From positions 130,200-194,199 of the forward strand of contig DLGF01000025.1 in NCBI GenBank assembly GCA_002482545.1: a DNA stretch of 64,000 bases, written 5' to 3'. A model generated the notes under the pieces. That model saw only the letters and a program-made list of their open reading frames with translations, was not told the DNA's origin and ran no database searches. Shown here one piece after another: positions 26,469 through 33,900 of the stretch; within the stretch, counting starts at the first letter, position 1, and every line of letters starts with the position of its first letter. The stretch comes from Sporomusaceae bacterium UBA7701 (GTDB taxonomy: Bacteria; Bacillota; Negativicutes; Sporomusales; UBA7701). Both the position numbers and the translations under genes were made by a program.

Positions 26469-27884
26469 TTGAGTTGGTTAGGACCTGTGTACAAGCGCGA
26501 GTTTGGTCAGAGACAGCCCTGTATTCCCTTTGGCCCTTTCCAGATCAGGCTGCCGTTTGTTCACTACCGTTTCGAGCTTCCGGACTATATCCAGGGGCTC
26601 ATGATGTGCGCGGTATGTCTCGGCATTATTCCCGTTTTGCAAGAGTATCTCGGAATGCCATTCGAAGTCGCCATCACCATTGTCATTCTGAACGGATTTC
26701 TCTATCTGTGGCATTCGCATCTGGGCGATCCGGTTGTCCCCGGCTGGATAACCCCGGCCATTCCCCTGCTGCTGCTTTGGCTCAAAACCTTCCCGGAAGG
26801 CGTGCCCAGGATGCATGCCCTGATCGCCTTCGAAATGGAACTCGGCATCTTTGCCCTGTTTCTCGGGGCGACGGGTTTGGCGAAGCGGTTTGTCGATCTG
26901 GTGCCGGACGCGCTGAAATCGGGTATTCTGCTCGGCGCCGGGGTTGCCGCCGTTCGCCTGGTTTTTGAGAAGGGCGGCAACTTCGACAAGTACCCCTGGA
27001 CCATCACCATCGCGATCGGGTTTGCTTTCTACATCCTGTTTTCCAACAACTTCAAGAACATCCGCTCCAAAAACCTGTTTCTGAAGTACCTCTCCGACCT
27101 GGGGCTGCTGCCGGCGCTGGTTCTGGCCGTCTTTATCGCCCCGCTGGTGAAAGAGCTTCCGTGGCCTACGATCCAATGGGGCTTCACCATCCCCCAGTTC
27201 GCAACGCTGTGGCATGAATGGACTCCTTTCGCGGCCCGGATCGGTTTCCCGCCGCTGAGCCTCTTTGCGGAGGCGGCGCCGCTCGTTGCCGCGGTCTATG
27301 TGGTATTGTTCGGAGAACTCATCCAGGCCGAGGCGCTGATTGACGAGGCCCGGGAATTCCGGCACGGGGATGAGGACGTCCACTATGACGCCAACCGCAA
27401 CAATATTATCTGCGGCCTGCGGAACATCACCATGTCAATGGCGGGGCCGGACCTCTCCATGTGCGGTCCTCTCTGGGCGGCCATGCAAGTTGTAACCTGC
27501 GAACGGTACAAACACGGCCGCGAGGCCATGGACAGCCTGTTCGGCGGAGTGGCTTCCTTCCGGCTGGGCACTTTTACCGGCTACTTCCTGTCGCCGATCG
27601 TTACCCTGGTAAAACCCATCCTGCCGATCGCCCTGTCGCTTACCATGCTGGTGCAGGGTTATGTGGCCGTACGGGTCGGCATCCTGAAGGCCCGCACCTT
27701 CAATGACCTGGGTGTGGCCGGTATTGTCGGCGCGGTGCTGATCTCCCGCGGAGCGGGCTACGCTTTTGCCGTCGGCGTCGTGCTGTGCCTCTTGATCTAC
27801 GGCAAAGACTTTTTCCGGAACTGGAACAACTACGACAAGACAAAAGATCCTGTCTTTAACAGCCGCATCGGTCCGGACGCTTAA
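26469..27884 (+). CDS. NCS2/SulP-like membrane permease
   Basis: This multi-pass permease has 471 residues from the TTG at 26469. About 12 hydrophobic segments are visible, and the region NRNNIICGLRNITMSMAGP resembles the signature zone of nucleobase/xanthine (NCS2) and SulP-type carriers. TTG at 26469 lies 9 bases after AGGAGG, whereas the ATG at 26460 touches that site directly. As the first gene behind the sigma-54 promoter and before the dehydratase, it may import 4-hydroxybutyrate or a related acid; this is inference, and the family mostly carries purines or anions. Confidence 0.7.
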   Translation: MSWLGPVYKREFGQRQPCIPFGPFQIRLPFVHYRFELPDYIQGLMMCAVCLGIIPVLQEYLGMPFEVAITIVILNGFLYLWHSHLGDPVVPGWITPAIPLLLLWLKTFPEGVPRMHALIAFEMELGIFALFLGATGLAKRFVDLVPDALKSGILLGAGVAAVRLVFEKGGNFDKYPWTITIAIGFAFYILFSNNFKNIRSKNLFLKYLSDLGLLPALVLAVFIAPLVKELPWPTIQWGFTIPQFATLWHEWTPFAARIGFPPLSLFAEAAPLVAAVYVVLFGELIQAEALIDEAREFRHGDEDVHYDANRNNIICGLRNITMSMAGPDLSMCGPLWAAMQVVTCERYKHGREAMDSLFGGVASFRLGTFTGYFLSPIVTLVKPILPIALSLTMLVQGYVAVRVGILKARTFNDLGVAGIVGAVLISRGAGYAFAVGVVLCLLIYGKDFFRNWNNYDKTKDPVFNSRIGPDA

Positions 27885-27889
27885 TGGAC

Positions 27890-27908
27890 TGAAAGCCTGC
27901 GGGCTTTT
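27890..27908 (+). terminator. Small hairpin between permease and dehydratase genes
   Basis: AAAGCC-tgc-GGGCTTTT is a short stem with a four-T tail. It is probably a partial terminator or RNA-processing hairpin within the operon. Confidence 0.4.
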
Positions 27909-27941
27909 AGCGATAAAAACTTATTCAGGAGGTCTTGCAAA

Positions 27942-29393
27942 ATGGCACTGAAAACCCCACAACAATATGAGGAGAGCTTACGGAAGCTCAATTTGAAGGT
28001 ATATCTGCAGGGAGAGCTGGTAAAAAACCCCGTCGACCATCCGATCATCCGGCCGTCGATGAACTCGGTCAAGGCGACTTATGAACTGGCTCAGGATCCT
28101 CAATACGAAGACCTTATGACCGCTACGTCGCATCTGACGGGCAAAAAGGTCAACCGGTTCTGTCACCTTCATCAAAACACCGAGGACCTGGTGAAGAAGG
28201 TCAAAATGCAGCGGCTGCTTGGTCAAAAAACCGCCGCCTGTTTCCAACGCTGTGTCGGGATGGATGCCATCAACGCCGTTGACAGCACCACCTTCGAAAT
28301 GGATCAGAAACTGGGAACCCCTTATCACGAGCGCTTTGTCAAGTTCCTGCGCCAGATGCAGGAAGAAGACTGGACAGTAGACGGCGCGATGACCGACCCC
28401 AAAGGCGACCGCGGCCTGTCGCCCAGCAAGCAGGCCGATCCCGACCTGTTCGTTCATGTCGTGGAAAAACGCAAGGACGGTATCGTGGTCTGCGGCGCGA
28501 AAGCTCACCAGACGGGCGCCATTAATTCCCACTGGATTCTCATCATGCCGACCATCTCCATGACCAAGGAGGATGCCGATTACGCCGTGTCGTTCGCCGC
28601 GCCGGCCGATGCGGAAGGCATCTTCTACATCTATGGCCGCCAGTCCTGCGACACCCGGAAGCTCGAGGGCGGCGACATCGACGTGGGCAACAAAAACTAC
28701 GGCGGCCACGAAGCGCTGATGGTCTTCGACAATGTCTTCATTCCCTGGGAAAATGTCTTCATGTGCGGTGAATATGAATTCAGCGGGATGCTGGTGGAAC
28801 GGTTCGCCGGCTACCATCGTCAAAGCTACGGCGGCTGTAAAGTCGGGGTCGGCGACGTACTGATCGGGGCTGCGGCGCTGGCTGCGGATTATAACGGCGC
28901 CAACAAAGCTTCCCATCTAAAAGACAAACTGATTGAAATGGTTCATTTGAACGAAACGCTGTATGCCTGCGGCATCGCTTGCTCGGCCGAAGGACATAAA
29001 ACGGCGTCGGGCACCTATCTCATCGACCTGCTGCTGGCCAACGTCTGCAAGCAGAATGTAACCCGCTTCCCCTACGAGATCGCCCGCCTGGCCGAGGATA
29101 TCGCCGGCGGCCTGATGGTGACGATGCCTTCCGAAAAGGACCTCCGCCATCCGACCATCGGCAAGGTGGTGGAAAAATATTTCAAAGGGGTGGCTTCGGT
29201 TCCGACCGAAGACCGGATGCGGATTTTGCGGCTCATCGAAAACCTCACTCTCGGCACCGCCGCCGTCGGCTACCGCACCGAGTCGATGCACGGCGCGGGA
29301 TCGCCCCAGGCGCAGCGGATCATGATTTCCCGCCAGGGGAATCTCGAACAGAAAAAGCAACTGGCCAAAGCGATTGCCGGAATCAAAAAATAA
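27942..29393 (+). CDS. abfD: 4-hydroxybutyryl-CoA dehydratase / vinylacetyl-CoA isomerase
   Basis: This FAD and [4Fe-4S] enzyme uses a ketyl-radical mechanism to dehydrate 4-hydroxybutyryl-CoA to crotonyl-CoA through vinylacetyl-CoA. It has 483 residues. The cluster ligands known from Clostridium aminobutyricum (C99, C103, H292, C299) appear as C100, C104, H292 and C299 (ACFQRC; YHRQSYGGC). The catalytic Y296 and E257 are also in place. This separates it from ordinary 4-hydroxyphenylacetate hydroxylases of the same fold. ATG at 27942 follows CAGGAGG. CoA-transferase, thiolase and the butyryl-CoA operon follow. Confidence 0.93.
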   Translation: MALKTPQQYEESLRKLNLKVYLQGELVKNPVDHPIIRPSMNSVKATYELAQDPQYEDLMTATSHLTGKKVNRFCHLHQNTEDLVKKVKMQRLLGQKTAACFQRCVGMDAINAVDSTTFEMDQKLGTPYHERFVKFLRQMQEEDWTVDGAMTDPKGDRGLSPSKQADPDLFVHVVEKRKDGIVVCGAKAHQTGAINSHWILIMPTISMTKEDADYAVSFAAPADAEGIFYIYGRQSCDTRKLEGGDIDVGNKNYGGHEALMVFDNVFIPWENVFMCGEYEFSGMLVERFAGYHRQSYGGCKVGVGDVLIGAAALAADYNGANKASHLKDKLIEMVHLNETLYACGIACSAEGHKTASGTYLIDLLLANVCKQNVTRFPYEIARLAEDIAGGLMVTMPSEKDLRHPTIGKVVEKYFKGVASVPTEDRMRILRLIENLTLGTAAVGYRTESMHGAGSPQAQRIMISRQGNLEQKKQLAKAIAGIKK

Positions 29394-29411
29394 CTGCGTT
29401 AAGGTGTCAAA

Positions 29412-29687
29412 ATGAAAAGAGTGGAAGAAATATTGGCGCAGAAAGTACGTCCGGTACTCAACGCGCATAATGGCGACATTGAACTGCTGGAAGTGACACC
29501 AGACGGATATGTGAAAGTCAAGCTGACCGGGGCATGCAGTGCATGCCCCGGTGCTCAGCAAACCCTTTCGGAGGTTGTAGAAGCCGCGCTGAAGGAGGCT
29601 TGTCCGGAAATCAAAGGGGTAATACCGGTATTTCAGGTGAGCGACGACTTGATCCAGGCGGCTCTCAAGCTGCTCCGCAAGGGATAA
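29412..29687 (+). CDS. NifU-like C-terminal domain Fe-S scaffold protein
   Basis: This 91-residue protein is a single NifU C-terminal domain: EEILAQKVRPVLNAHNGDIELLEV, then C42 and C45 in ACSACPGAQQTL. Such domains carry a [4Fe-4S] cluster for delivery to targets. It lies 18 bases after abfD, so maturation of the dehydratase cluster is the natural guess. The codons around the two cysteines form a perfect 11-bp inverted repeat (see the separate entry). Confidence 0.88.
   Translation: MKRVEEILAQKVRPVLNAHNGDIELLEVTPDGYVKVKLTGACSACPGAQQTLSEVVEAALKEACPEIKGVIPVFQVSDDLIQAALKLLRKG
29527..29551. repeat. Perfect inverted repeat inside the NifU-like gene
   Basis: CCGGGGCATGC (29527-29537) and GCATGCCCCGG (29541-29551) flank AGT. 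The hairpin covers the codons of the CxxC cluster motif. Confidence 0.8.
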
Positions 29688-29693
29688 GCCGGT

Positions 29694-30017
29694 ATGCGAA
29701 AAAGGATTAGCATCAAATTCTGCGGCGGCTGCAACCCCCGGATCGACCGGGGGAGCGTCGCGGAGGAGATAAAAAGGTACGGGCTGGAAAACGGCATTGA
29801 GATTTTATATAACAGCCTGGATGCCGATTTGATCATTTTTCTGAGCGGCTGTTCCGCCAACTGCGCGGGTCATTATTGTAAAAGTGACAAGCCGTGCGTC
29901 GTTATCGCCGCCAATTCCATTGATGCGATAGCGGTGAGGGAGGATGACCTTGGCACTCAGGCAGTCAAAAAAGTGAGGGATTATTTTGAGCGACTGGAGA
30001 AACGCCCACCGAGATAA
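29694..30017 (+). CDS. Small cysteine-rich protein of unknown function
   Basis: I cannot assign a family function. The 107 residues contain six cysteines: C10 and C13 in FCGGCNPRIDRG, then C53, C57, C62 and C68 with H60 in SGCSANCAGHYCKSDKPC. This suggests a bound metal or Fe-S cluster. Between them is an alpha/beta-like stretch. It starts 6 bases after the NifU-like gene and overlaps the CoA-transferase by 32 bases, so it is firmly embedded in the 4-hydroxybutyrate operon. An Fe-S insertion or electron-transfer helper for the dehydratase is possible. Confidence 0.8.
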   Translation: MRKRISIKFCGGCNPRIDRGSVAEEIKRYGLENGIEILYNSLDADLIIFLSGCSANCAGHYCKSDKPCVVIAANSIDAIAVREDDLGTQAVKKVRDYFERLEKRPPR

Positions 30018-31281
30018 ACTCGTTTCTGCAGAACAGGCTTTAAAAAACGTAAAGTCCGGTAACCGGGTGGTCATCGGCCATGCCTGCGGCGAACCGCCCA
30101 CTTTGGTGGAGGCGCTGGTTGCCAGGGCACCGGAACTGCGGGACGTGGAGATCGTCCACATGGTGGCGATGGGACCGGCAAAATACGCCCAGCCGGGAAT
30201 GGAGAACAGCTTCCGGCATAACGCCTTGTTTGTCGGAGCCACAACCCGCAAGGCCGTCGAAGAAAAACGGGGCGACTATACGCCTTGCTTTTTTTCGGAA
30301 ATACCCCGGCTATTCAAGAATAAAATCCTGCCGGTCGACGTCGTCCTGATGCAGGTTGCCCCTCCCGACGAGCAGGGGTATTGCAGCTACGGGGTCTCCG
30401 CCGATTACACCATGCCGGCGGCCGAGTGCGCCCGGCTGGTGATCGTCCAGATGAACGCCCAGATGCCGCGGACCACGGGCGCGAGAATTCACTTGGACGC
30501 CATTCACCTTATCGTGGAGAAAGACGAACCGCTGATTGAGCTCAAACCTCCCCAAATTGGCGATGTGGAATGCAAAATCGGTGAAAATGTCGCCAGTCTC
30601 ATTCCGGACGGGGCTACGCTGCAGCTCGGCATAGGGGCGATTCCCGATGCGGTGCTGCTGTTTCTGAAGGAAAAAAAGGATTTGGGCATCCATTCGGAAA
30701 TGTTTTCCGACGGCGTGGTGGTTCTGGCTGAGGCCGGAGTCATCACCAACCGGAAGAAAACCCTCCACCCCGGGAAGTTTATGGCCACTTTCCTGATGGG
30801 AACCCGGAAACTGTATGATTTTGTGGACAATAACCCGGACGTGGAGCTCAGGTCTGTCGATTATATCAATGATCCCTATGTTATTGGGCAGCATGACAAT
30901 ATGATCTCGATCAACTCCGCTCTGCAGGTCGACCTCATGGGCCAGGTCAACGCCGAAATGATCGGCTCCACCCAATTCAGCGGGATCGGCGGACAAGTGG
31001 ACTTTGTCCGGGGCGCCAGCCGGTCTGCCGGCGGAAAATCGATCATTGCCATCCCTTCGACCGCCGCGAAAGGAAAAATATCCCGGATTGCCTGCGAAAT
31101 TGATCGCGGCGCGGCCATATCCACCTCCCGCAACGATGTGCATTATGTCGTGACGGAATACGGGACTGCCGATTTACGGGGAAAAAGTTTGCGCCAGCGG
31201 GCTGAGGCGCTGATTGCCATCGCCCATCCTGATTTCCGGGAGTCTTTGCTGGCGCAGGCCAAAGAAGCCAAGCTACTCTGA
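29986..31281 (+). CDS. abfT: 4-hydroxybutyrate CoA-transferase
   Basis: This enzyme transfers CoA from acetyl-CoA (or butyryl-CoA) to 4-hydroxybutyrate. It has 431 residues of the acetyl-CoA hydrolase/transferase fold. The active-site glutamate falls at E238 (IHSEMFSDG), as in AbfT of C. aminobutyricum. Other matches are GIGAIPDAVL and the C-terminal VVTEYGTADLRGKSLRQRAEALI. Start TTG at 29986 has GTGAGGGA upstream and overlaps the Cys-rich gene. Other short-chain acids could be substrates; the abfD context supports 4-hydroxybutyrate. Confidence 0.88.
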   Translation: MSDWRNAHRDKLVSAEQALKNVKSGNRVVIGHACGEPPTLVEALVARAPELRDVEIVHMVAMGPAKYAQPGMENSFRHNALFVGATTRKAVEEKRGDYTPCFFSEIPRLFKNKILPVDVVLMQVAPPDEQGYCSYGVSADYTMPAAECARLVIVQMNAQMPRTTGARIHLDAIHLIVEKDEPLIELKPPQIGDVECKIGENVASLIPDGATLQLGIGAIPDAVLLFLKEKKDLGIHSEMFSDGVVVLAEAGVITNRKKTLHPGKFMATFLMGTRKLYDFVDNNPDVELRSVDYINDPYVIGQHDNMISINSALQVDLMGQVNAEMIGSTQFSGIGGQVDFVRGASRSAGGKSIIAIPSTAAKGKISRIACEIDRGAAISTSRNDVHYVVTEYGTADLRGKSLRQRAEALIAIAHPDFRESLLAQAKEAKLL

Positions 31282-31331
31282 CCGGGAAACTTCATGGAGG
31301 ACCTTCTGCACCTTGTGAAGGAGGAAGCGGC

Positions 31332-32204
31332 TTGCTGAAGAATAATATACCAATAATAGTTCCTGAGGACCCTGCCGTGCGTACCGCCCTGGACGAGGTT
31401 ACCATGGCGGCCTTTACGGTCCATGCCCTGTTCAAGGGAAAAAATGTCGTCGCCGTGGCGGATACGGAAAGGTACCGCGTATACATTCCCGGCCAGGGCA
31501 TCGATCATGGACTGAAAGCCGGAGATTCGATCGTTCCCGGTTCCATAATGGATCAGACGGTTAAAGGCCAACAGCGGATCAGTGTCCGGAAAGACAGCTC
31601 GCTATTCGGTTTTCCCTATATCGGCATTGCTTACCCGGTGTTTGACCGGGAGGAAAACGTGCTGGGCGGTCTTATTATCTGCGAGAACATAGCCCATTTG
31701 GAAGAATTGACCCAGGCTTCCAAGCACCTCAATGCGATTACCCAGGAAGTGGTAGACATGGTGGGCTCGCTGGAGGAACTGAACCACACCGTGCTCAGCG
31801 TCGGGCAGCAGCTTTCGCAGCATTCCGGCGAGTCCCTGGAGAAAGTAAAGTCCACCGATGATGTGCTGCAATTCATCCGGGGCATTTCGTCCCAGACCAA
31901 TATTCTCGGTCTGAACGCCTCCATCGAAGCCGCCCGGGCGGGTGCGCAGGGACGCGGGTTTTCGGTGGTGGCGGACGAGATCCGCAAACTGGCGGCGGAA
32001 AGTTTACGATCGGTGGAAATCATTGCCGCGACACTCGGGAATATCCGCGACGCTTCGGGGAATGTCAATATCGAGGTCGAAAAGATCGGCCAATTTGCGG
32101 AGCGTCAGGCCAAGGCGGTCGAAGAACTGACGGCCATTGTCCAGCAATTGCATTCGGTCGGGGCGACCTTGCAGCATCAGGCGGAAAATATCTTGGCTGA
32201 ATAA
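31332..32204 (+). CDS. Soluble methyl-accepting chemotaxis-type signal transducer
   Basis: This 290-residue protein has no membrane segment. Residues 1-125 form a sensor-like domain. Residues 175-215 hold the conserved chemoreceptor hairpin tip (the ISSQTNILGLNASIEAARAG stretch, then RGFSVVADEIRKLA), which contacts CheA and CheW. The flanking coiled coils are short. TTG at 31332 follows GAAGGAGGAAG. Sitting inside the 4-hydroxybutyrate operon, it may report a pathway intermediate or substrate to the chemotaxis machinery; that link is inference. Confidence 0.85.
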   Translation: MLKNNIPIIVPEDPAVRTALDEVTMAAFTVHALFKGKNVVAVADTERYRVYIPGQGIDHGLKAGDSIVPGSIMDQTVKGQQRISVRKDSSLFGFPYIGIAYPVFDREENVLGGLIICENIAHLEELTQASKHLNAITQEVVDMVGSLEELNHTVLSVGQQLSQHSGESLEKVKSTDDVLQFIRGISSQTNILGLNASIEAARAGAQGRGFSVVADEIRKLAAESLRSVEIIAATLGNIRDASGNVNIEVEKIGQFAERQAKAVEELTAIVQQLHSVGATLQHQAENILAE

Positions 32205-32267
32205 ACCCGGGCGGCCGCCAAGGCACGGCGCGCCGCCCCGCTTCAGCCCTGGGAATGGCGGGATGGT

Positions 32268-32603
32268 ATGTTTGATATTGAATATGAAGCTGCGGAGTAT
32301 ATCAAAAAACGGTCCGGCGCAGCGGTCATCCGCCTGAAATATGAACCGGCCATGGGCGGCTGATCCTGCAAGGGAACAAACGTAACAGGTAGTTACGTGC
32401 CGGAGATACTGATCGGCCTGCCGGACAGCGTCGAACGGGCCGGCTGCCGTCTGCAGGAAGTGGATTCCATTGCGCTATATTTCCCGGCTAATCTTAAGGT
32501 GAAAGAAGGCTTCTCTCATATCCGCATCCGGTTGAGGAAGTTCCTGTTCTGGGACTGGCTGGAGATTGAGGGAGCACAGGGAATTGCCAAGATCAGCACA
32601 TAA
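32268..32603 (+). CDS. Probable selenoprotein, HesB-like CC/Se-motif family (in-frame TGA = Sec)
   Basis: One frame runs from ATG 32268 to TAA 32601, broken only by TGA at 32361. Read as selenocysteine it gives 111 residues: MFDIEYEAAEYIKKRSGAAV at the start, EPAMGG, then U32-S-C34-K-G, and a C-terminal half with LYFPANLKVKEGFSHIRIRL and FLFWDWLEIEGA. That layout matches the HesB-like CC/Se (seleno)proteins as I recall the family. A 7-bp hairpin with a GGU loop lies 16 bases after the TGA. A gene finder would report only the part from the GTG at 32397, about 68 residues, without its N-terminal half. No strong Shine-Dalgarno is seen (GGGATGGT). The selenocysteine machinery is not in this window. 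Confidence 0.8.
32380..32398 (+). promoter_or_regulatory. Bacterial SECIS-like hairpin
   Basis: ACGTAAC (32380-32386) pairs perfectly with GTTACGT (32392-32398) around the loop AGGTA. The loop GGU is the SelB-recognised feature of bacterial SECIS elements. There are 24 bases between the TGA (ends 32363) and the first loop G (32388), within the accepted range of roughly 16-37. Confidence 0.78.
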
Positions 32604-32617
32604 GGAGAAGAGACAAA

Positions 32618-33799
32618 ATGAGAGAAGTAGTCATCGTGAGCGCCGTGAGGACAGCCATCGGCAGCTTTAACGGCGCGCTTTCCCCCCTAACCGCCCCGGA
32701 ACTGGGCGGGATCATCGTAGAAGCCGCGCTGGCCCGGGCTGGAATCGGCGGAGAAGAAATCGACGAAATCATCCTGGGCAACGTGCTCCAAGCCGGCCTC
32801 GGCCAGAACCCGGCCCGGCAGGCGGCCATAAAAGCAGGTATTCCCGTGGAGAAACCGTCCTATACTATAAACAAAGTCTGCGGCTCGGGCCTCAAAGCCG
32901 TCAACCTGGCCGCCCAGGCCATCGCCCTCGGCGACGCCGAAGCCGTCGTCGCCGGCGGCATGGAAAGCATGACCAACGCCCCCTACCTCCTGGAAAGCAA
33001 AGCCCGGTGGGGCTACCGCATGGGCAACGGGCGGATCATCGACAGCATGATCCAGGAAGGCCTCTGGTGCGCCATGAACAACTACCACATGGGAATCACC
33101 GCCGAAAACGTAGCCGCCCGCTACGGCATCAGCCGGGAAGAACAAGACCAGCTCGCCTGCGAATCCCAGCAAAAAGCCGCGGCGGCCATCGCCAACGGCG
33201 ACTTTAAACCCGAAATCCTCCCCGTCACCATCAAAAACAAAAAAGGCGACACCCGCTTCGACACCGACGAATTCGTCCGGTCCGGAACCACCCTAAAGGC
33301 CCTGGCCGGCCTCAAGCCGGCCTTCCAAAAAGACGGCACCGTCACCGCCGGCAACGCCTCCGGCATCAACGACGGAGCGGCGGCCCTCGTCGTCATGTCG
33401 GCGGAAAAAGCCAAACGCCTCGGCCTCAAGCCCCTGGCCCGCATCCTCGGCTACGGAGCCGGCGGCGTCGACCCCTCCATCATGGGAATGGGACCCGTGC
33501 CGGCCACCCGGAAAGCCCTGGGCAAAGCCGGGCTGACCATAAAAGACATCGACCTCATCGAAGCCAACGAAGCCTTTGCCGCCCAATTCCTGGCGGTCGG
33601 GAAAGAACTGGGCTTTGCCAAAGAAAAAGTCAACATCCGGGGCGGGGCCATCGCCCTGGGGCACCCCATCGGCGCCAGCGGGGCGCGCATCCTGGTGACC
33701 CTGCTGCACGCCCTGGAACAGCGGGGAGCCCGGCGGGGCCTGGCCACGCTGTGCATCGGCGGCGGCCAGGGCGTGGCGACCATTGTGGAACGTGTGTAA
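32618..33799 (+). CDS. Acetyl-CoA acetyltransferase (thiolase)
   Basis: This enzyme condenses or cleaves acetoacetyl-CoA and acetyl-CoA. The 393 residues carry the nucleophile C88 (NKVCGSGLKA), the GGAIALGHPIGASGAR histidine motif and the C-terminal TLCIGGGQG cysteine, the full biosynthetic/degradative thiolase set. ATG at 32618 follows AAGGAGAAG directly after the selenoprotein. C exceeds G on the coding strand here, the opposite of the neighbouring operon. A hairpin follows the gene. Confidence 0.95.
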   Translation: MREVVIVSAVRTAIGSFNGALSPLTAPELGGIIVEAALARAGIGGEEIDEIILGNVLQAGLGQNPARQAAIKAGIPVEKPSYTINKVCGSGLKAVNLAAQAIALGDAEAVVAGGMESMTNAPYLLESKARWGYRMGNGRIIDSMIQEGLWCAMNNYHMGITAENVAARYGISREEQDQLACESQQKAAAAIANGDFKPEILPVTIKNKKGDTRFDTDEFVRSGTTLKALAGLKPAFQKDGTVTAGNASGINDGAAALVVMSAEKAKRLGLKPLARILGYGAGGVDPSIMGMGPVPATRKALGKAGLTIKDIDLIEANEAFAAQFLAVGKELGFAKEKVNIRGGAIALGHPIGASGARILVTLLHALEQRGARRGLATLCIGGGQGVATIVERV

Positions 33800-33802
33800 A
33801 AA

Positions 33803-33838
33803 ATTTAGTGCCAGCAGGTTCTGTTGGCATTAAATTGA
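33803..33838 (+). terminator. Imperfect hairpin after thiolase
   Basis: TTTAGTGCCAGCAG can pair with CTGTTGGCATTAAA with two mismatches. It is followed by an AT-rich stretch but no clean T-run, so it is a weak terminator candidate separating thiolase from the next operon. Confidence 0.5.
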
Positions 33839-33842
33839 AATA

Positions 33843-33866
33843 TATATGTGATATAATTCACATATA
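33843..33866. promoter_or_regulatory. Rex/CRP-like palindrome overlapping a -10 box
   Basis: TATATGTGA (33843-33851) and TCACATATA (33858-33866) flank TATAAT (33852-33857). TGTGA-N6-TCACA fits both CRP-family and Rex operators. Because the spacer is itself a consensus -10 hexamer, the bound protein would block RNA polymerase. A repressor such as NADH-sensing Rex is therefore likelier than an activator. I see no convincing -35 box. Confidence 0.7.
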
Positions 33867-33900
33867 AGGTGACCAACAACAGTCAAAGGAGGAAGGATCC

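Noticed and set aside
32397..32603. 68-residue stand-alone protein starting at GTG 32397
   Set aside because: The GTG falls inside the SECIS-like hairpin and has no ribosome site; the frame continues upstream through a single TGA into a sensible N-terminal half.
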